Below are positions 60,051 to 64,000 of a stretch of 64,000 nucleotides of DNA, in pieces. The first letter of the stretch is position 1. Each line of letters opens with the position of its first letter. The position numbers were made by a program, and so were the translations under genes. Location of the stretch: positions 3,469-67,468 of the forward strand of contig CAKSNH010000015.1 of assembly GCA_934476075.1 (NCBI GenBank), in the 5' to 3' direction. This DNA comes from an uncultured Clostridia bacterium. Its GTDB lineage: Bacteria; Bacillota; Clostridia; UBA1381. The notes beneath the pieces were generated by a model. It was given only the letters and a program-made list of their open reading frames with translations, was not told the DNA's origin and made no database searches.

Positions 60051-61724
60051 TCATATTTTCACAAACTTATCCTGTGAATAATCAAATATTATAATATTAT
60101 TTTCCTTTTTGCCGCTTTCTGAAACATCATATTCAAAACGCTCAAATGTCAGTTTTTTAATCAGCACTTTTGGATTTTCACCAATATATTCACTGAAATA
60201 TTTTCTGACATTATCTTCATTATTCAAAAATTCAAATCTGTATGCAAGCAATGACTTATCATATTCGCTAAGTGACCAATCCGGTGTTGACGCACCTTTT
60301 ATATGTCTGAAATAGTCAAATTTCAAATAATCAAAGAAAATATCGTCAATATTCCTATCCCTTGCATACTCCGCAAGCACGTTATACAATCCTTTTTGAG
60401 AATGTGCTACTTTGTCATATCCCCTATTCTCAAAAAACTCTGCAATGTCAAAAAATCGTCCAAAGGCTGATTTTGAATTATCCGTCAAATATTTTATTGA
60501 TTTTTCAAACACACCGCTGTTAGAATATCTCTCCAATATATTTTCCACTTTTTTCAATAGCAATATATCGTCATAGCTTATAAAATCATTGCTCAAAATC
60601 TCATACGGCGGCCGGCTTGTATATTGGTAATGAAATTCGTCTGTCTGCGTGCGGATTTTTGTTCCCGATAACAGCTTTAAAAATCCAAGCTGCAAAACGT
60701 GTGCATTAAGTGCAAAAATCTCATCAAACGATTTTTTAAATGACTCCAAATTTTCATACGGCAATCCCGCAATCAAATCCAGATGCACATGAACCGTACC
60801 CAATTTCAGCACCTTAACAACAGCCTGTTTTATTTTTTCATTATCGGCATATCGGTCTATCGCCCTCAGCGTATTCGGATTTGTTGACTGCACACCAATC
60901 TCAAACTGAAAAAGTGCTTTCGGAGCGTCCTTTAAAATGTCCAGCATTTCATCTGTGATAAGGTCGGCGGCTATTTCAAAATGGAATGTTGTTTCGTCCG
61001 CATTTTCAATCAAAAACCGCAGTAATTCATATGTACGTTTTTTATCCGCATTAAATGTCCTGTCCACAAACTTTACTATTTTCACTTTATGTTTTACAAA
61101 GAACATCAGTTCTTTTTTTACACGCTCCAAATCCAAAAATCGTACGCTGTGTATCGTGGACGACAGACAATAGCTGCATCTGAACGGACAGCCTCTCGAA
61201 CTCTCATAATATATCAATTTGCCCGACAGTGCCTCAATATCCTCATCGGTGTACGGGAACGGTACTTTATTGAAATCCTTAATTAATTCTCTCGGCGGAT
61301 TTTCAACAATATCATCATTATCACGATAGACCATGCCGTCAATTCCGACAGGACTCATATTATTTTTTTCAAGTTCGGCAATCGTTTCTTCGCCTTCGCC
61401 CACCATTACCGCATCTATGAACGGATATTTTTTCATAGTTTCCGCCGCATTGTATGTTACCTCAGGTCCGCCGAAAATAATCTTGCAGTCCGATACTTTT
61501 TTCAGCCGTTCCGAAACCTCCGCCGCAAATCGGATATTCCATATATAACACGCAAACAATACTACATCTGCGTGCAATTTATAAATATCCGCCGTTACCG
61601 TTTCCACTTGTTCATTTATGGTATATTCACGCATTATCATGTCCGGACAGCACATTTTCAAGTATCTTATTGCCAAACAAGAATGTATATACTTTGAATT
61701 TATCCCTATTAAAGCTGCTTTCAT
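60051..61724 (-). CDS. B12-binding-domain radical SAM protein (DUF4080-like)
   Basis: A 557-residue protein with a cobalamin-binding-type N-terminal Rossmann domain (about 1-135, AALIGINSKYIHSCLAIRYLK, VLFACYIWNIRF, IIFGGPEVTYN), lacking the DxHxxG base-off motif. The radical SAM TIM barrel (about 170-370) has its iron-sulfur cluster ligands in YESSRGCPFRCSYCLS (CxxxCxxC). The C-terminal helical domain (about 380-557, PYEILSNDFISYDDILLLKK) resembles DUF4080. Related proteins carry out methylation or rearrangements on unknown substrates. It lies 39 nt after nadE and ends at a terminator. Confidence 0.88.
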   Translation of the reverse strand: MKAALIGINSKYIHSCLAIRYLKMCCPDMIMREYTINEQVETVTADIYKLHADVVLFACYIWNIRFAAEVSERLKKVSDCKIIFGGPEVTYNAAETMKKYPFIDAVMVGEGEETIAELEKNNMSPVGIDGMVYRDNDDIVENPPRELIKDFNKVPFPYTDEDIEALSGKLIYYESSRGCPFRCSYCLSSTIHSVRFLDLERVKKELMFFVKHKVKIVKFVDRTFNADKKRTYELLRFLIENADETTFHFEIAADLITDEMLDILKDAPKALFQFEIGVQSTNPNTLRAIDRYADNEKIKQAVVKVLKLGTVHVHLDLIAGLPYENLESFKKSFDEIFALNAHVLQLGFLKLLSGTKIRTQTDEFHYQYTSRPPYEILSNDFISYDDILLLKKVENILERYSNSGVFEKSIKYLTDNSKSAFGRFFDIAEFFENRGYDKVAHSQKGLYNVLAEYARDRNIDDIFFDYLKFDYFRHIKGASTPDWSLSEYDKSLLAYRFEFLNNEDNVRKYFSEYIGENPKVLIKKLTFERFEYDVSESGKKENNIIIFDYSQDKFVKI

Positions 61725-61763
61725 TTTTTCTCCTTGATATGTACGGCACTATGCCGTCAAATA

Positions 61764-63674
61764 TTATTTCAATGTTTCAATTTCGTCAAGCCATAGCTTT
61801 GAACAAGCGTCGCTCGGCATTCTCCAATCCCCTCTCGGCGACAGTGCAACCGTACCTACTTTCGGCCCGTCAGGTACGCATGAACGCTTAAACTGCTGAT
61901 TGAAAAATCTTCTGAAAAATACTTTCAGCCATTCCAAAATAAACTCGTCTGTATATTCGCCTTTAAATGCAAGCTTCGCCAATCTGTATATTTTACTCGG
62001 CGAGAATGAAAATCTCACCATATAGTATAAGAAGAAGTCGTGCAATTCGTAAGGACCTACAATATGCTCGGTTTTCTGCGATATTTCGCCGTCCTTCGGC
62101 GGTAATAATTCAGGACTTACAGGTGTGTCCAAAATATCTTTTAACGTGGTTTTCAAAATATCATTCTCCGTACGTTCCGCCTCATAGTCAACCAAATATC
62201 TTATCAATGTTTTAGGTATAGAAACATTCACCGCATACATCGACATATGGTCACCGTTGTATGTTGCCCAGCCCAAAGCCATCTCCGACAAATCGCCCGT
62301 TCCGACAACCAATCCGCCCGACTGATTTGCTATATCCATAAGAACCTGTGTTCTTTCTCTCGCCTGCGAATTTTCATATGTTACATCATACACATCGTCA
62401 GCGTGTCCAATATCCGCAAAATGCTGTTTTACCGCCTTGTCAATACGCACTTCACGCAATGTAACTCCAAGCGAATTTGCAAAATTCACAGCATTGTTAT
62501 ACGTCCTGTCGGTCGTACCGAAACATGGCATCGTAACCGCAATAATATTTTTTCTGTCCATATTCAAGCTGTCAAATGCACGCACCATAACAAGCAGTGC
62601 CAATGTAGAGTCCAAACCGCCGGAAATACCTACAACCGCAGTTTTTGCATAGGAATGTTTAATACGCTTTTTCAAGCCCATAGCCTGTATTGTCAAAATT
62701 TCCTCTGAACGTTTCTCACGTTCCGACATATCATTCGGCACAAACGGCGTCTTTGCAATATATCGTGTCAAATCATAGTATACCGATTTTAAAGAGAATG
62801 ATACTCGTGCATAGCCTGTGTCATTGCTTGTAAACGTGTTCGATTTTACCCTTTCGCCCTTTAAACGTGCAATATCAATCTCACCGTAAATTGCACCGTT
62901 TTCAAAACGTTTTGACACGTTAATCATAGTTCCGTTTTCCGCAATAATATTTTCACCGCTGAATACCAAATCAGTGCTTGATTCGCCCTCGCCGGCGTCC
63001 GCATAAATATATGCACCCAAAATTTTGGCGGAATGACTTTGTATCAACATTCTCCTGTATAAATCCTTGCCTGTCACCTCATCACTCGCCGACAGATTTG
63101 CAACAACCGTTGCCCCTGCCATAGCATGGCTCAGTGACGGCGGATTGGTCACCCACACATCTTCGCATATTTCCGCTGCCAATACCAATTCGGGATAATT
63201 CTCGCACTCAAACAATATCTTTGTTCCGAACAATACAGTTTGTCCGCAAAGACTTATTTCAAAAACATTTTCCGGTGCGGGACTGAAATGTCTTGCCTCA
63301 TAAAATTCCGAATAGTTGGGTATATTGGTTTTAGGCACTACACCCAGAATTCTTCCGTTTTGCAAAACAACCGCCACATTATACAGTTTTTGTTTAACCT
63401 CCAACGGCATACCGACTATTGCCACTATGTCCATTCCGACAGTAGCATCTGATATTTTCTGCAAAGCCTTTTTTGCATTGTCTTTGAGCACGCCCTGTAA
63501 AAACAAGTCACCGCAGGTATACGCAGTAATGCAAAGTTCCGGCAAGACTATTATTTTTGCCTCATTTTGTTCTGCCTCATTTATTAATTTTATTATATTC
63601 TTCGTATTATAATCAACGTCAGCCACTCTTATATCGGGAGTTGCCGCACACACTCTTATAAATCCGTCTTTCAT
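61764..63674 (-). CDS. nadE: Glutamine-dependent NAD synthetase
   Basis: A 636-residue two-domain enzyme. The N-terminal nitrilase-type glutaminase (about 1-270) shows VLPELCITAYTCGDLF with the catalytic Glu, a Lys near PKTNIPNYSEFYE and the nucleophile Cys in AAEICEDVW. The C-terminal synthetase (about 330-630) has the ATP pyrophosphatase loop VGISGGLDSTLALLV and the NaAD-binding GTGDLSEMALGWATYNGDH region. It amidates deamido-NAD to NAD using ammonia from glutamine. Length fits the long clostridial form (about 640). It has a consensus-type promoter and GAAAGGAA before the ATG. Confidence 0.95.
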   Translation of the reverse strand: MKDGFIRVCAATPDIRVADVDYNTKNIIKLINEAEQNEAKIIVLPELCITAYTCGDLFLQGVLKDNAKKALQKISDATVGMDIVAIVGMPLEVKQKLYNVAVVLQNGRILGVVPKTNIPNYSEFYEARHFSPAPENVFEISLCGQTVLFGTKILFECENYPELVLAAEICEDVWVTNPPSLSHAMAGATVVANLSASDEVTGKDLYRRMLIQSHSAKILGAYIYADAGEGESSTDLVFSGENIIAENGTMINVSKRFENGAIYGEIDIARLKGERVKSNTFTSNDTGYARVSFSLKSVYYDLTRYIAKTPFVPNDMSEREKRSEEILTIQAMGLKKRIKHSYAKTAVVGISGGLDSTLALLVMVRAFDSLNMDRKNIIAVTMPCFGTTDRTYNNAVNFANSLGVTLREVRIDKAVKQHFADIGHADDVYDVTYENSQARERTQVLMDIANQSGGLVVGTGDLSEMALGWATYNGDHMSMYAVNVSIPKTLIRYLVDYEAERTENDILKTTLKDILDTPVSPELLPPKDGEISQKTEHIVGPYELHDFFLYYMVRFSFSPSKIYRLAKLAFKGEYTDEFILEWLKVFFRRFFNQQFKRSCVPDGPKVGTVALSPRGDWRMPSDACSKLWLDEIETLK

Positions 63675-63715
63675 AAATATAAAACATTCCTTTCACATAA
63701 AAGCGATATAGTTTT

Positions 63716-63744
63716 ATTATATCTCAAAATGCGGATTTTTACAA
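63716..63744 (-). promoter_or_regulatory. Promoter of nadE and the radical SAM gene
   Basis: Minus strand TTGTAA (63744-63739), 17 bases, TATAAT (63721-63716). Confidence 0.75.
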
Positions 63745-64000
63745 GCAATGAATGAGGATAAATTATGAGTTGTGGGGGTGTTTATAAGTTTTTGTATTCT
63801 GTTCGAGAATAGACAGCATCAAAGTGTAGTGCAAACTGACGTTGTCCCCATTTAGCGACGGGGACGTTTCACTTCCCCATAGGTATAGACATTATCAAAT
63901 TATAGCGAACCCTTTGGAGTTCGCTTTGTCCACGTCCACAAAGAGGACGGAAAAGACCGTTTTTTGGCACGCAAAAAGCTAAGATGACAATAGCTTTCCA
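63745..64000. other. Window end: repeat-like intergenic sequence with hairpins
   Basis: No convincing gene. GTCCCC (63844-63849) pairs with GGGGAC (63860-63865), and AGCGAAC (63904-63910) pairs with GTTCGCT (63919-63925) around an 8-base loop. A minus-strand frame is open from the window edge to a stop at 63869-63871, and the same frame continues open to the TAA at about 63785. This could be a degraded end of a coding sequence or a stop-poor repeat. The GGGGAC hairpin recalls the GGGGACA motif in the eut operon. The sequence is likely a dispersed element continuing beyond the window. Confidence 0.4.

Noticed and set aside
63785..64000. Possible minus-strand coding remnant at the window end
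   Set aside because: A stop interrupts the frame at 63869-63871, no family motif is visible, and the sequence looks like a repeat.
1..64000. CRISPR arrays, rRNA operons, prophage or complete insertion sequences
   Set aside because: No regularly spaced direct repeats, no rRNA sequence, no phage structural genes and no transposase reading frame were seen.

Overview
The window is a low-GC chromosome segment of a Gram-positive anaerobe, most likely a gut-type member of Clostridia (Bacillota). This rests on a PolC-type replicative polymerase, a WalRK-YycHI operon, a clostridial single-chain PurL, S-layer-homology and copper-amine-oxidase-N-type surface proteins, and strong sigma-A promoters (TTGACA-17-TATAAT). 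I cannot name the species. Arabinan-degrading enzymes plus an ethanolamine microcompartment suggest life on plant polysaccharide and host or bacterial membrane lipid in an intestine.

Layout. 1-1.5 kb: end of a leucine operon (leuD 3' part, leuB). 1.6-2.7 kb: tRNA-Ser(GGA), paired hairpins and an intact RelB/RelE-type toxin-antitoxin pair. 2.9-7.8 kb: a 1626-residue secreted enzyme with two GH43 catalytic domains. 8-11.7 kb: a nucleoid-associated protein, then a tightly overlapping cassette of glycosyltransferase, HxxxDG acyltransferase and zinc-ribbon membrane protein. 11.8-17 kb: GTP-dependent PEP carboxykinase, a DUF6062-type Cys-rich protein, asparagine synthase, and a small ribbon-helix-helix / Cys-rich pair.

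17.3-28.8 kb is one 14-gene minus-strand operon for ethanolamine catabolism in a bacterial microcompartment. In transcription order it is eutG, eutA, eutB, eutC, eutL, a BMC shell protein with a C-terminal extension, eutE, eutM, eutT, pduL, a TIGR02536-like gene, eutN, eutH, eutQ. EutH imports ethanolamine. EutBC, with adenosylcobalamin made by EutT and reactivation by EutA, releases acetaldehyde and ammonia inside the shell. EutE and EutG recycle NAD while making acetyl-CoA and ethanol, and PduL (possibly with EutQ) leads towards acetate and ATP. No eut regulator, eutS, eutP or eutJ is in the window.

28.9-36.7 kb: a second minus-strand operon of MMPL/RND transporter, secreted heptad-repeat protein, lipoprotein with tandem HlyD-like modules and SLH protein, divergent from a TetR-type regulator whose promoter overlaps that of the operon. 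37.5-41.4 kb: a GH51 arabinofuranosidase and a GH43-like enzyme, both without signal peptides, flanking a small secreted protein; these would finish digestion of arabinan fragments released by the large secreted GH43 protein. 41.6-42.2 kb: a second toxin-antitoxin locus whose YoeB/Txe-type toxin is frameshifted. 42.3-53.3 kb: a secreted protein, then rbgA/ylqF, polC, purL and a histidine phosphatase. 53.5-58.9 kb: walR, walK, a small secreted protein, yycH, yycI. 58.9-63.7 kb: a protein of unknown function, a B12-binding-type radical SAM protein, and glutamine-dependent NAD synthetase.

The least expected signals are a short nucleotide motif (GGGACAYAAAAA) repeated nine times inside the coding sequence of the eut operon in all three reading frames, the BMC/nucleic-acid-binding-like fusion, the MMPL-adaptor-SLH operon, and the glycosyltransferase/acyltransferase cassette. 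All domain assignments come from reading motifs by eye; no database search was possible.
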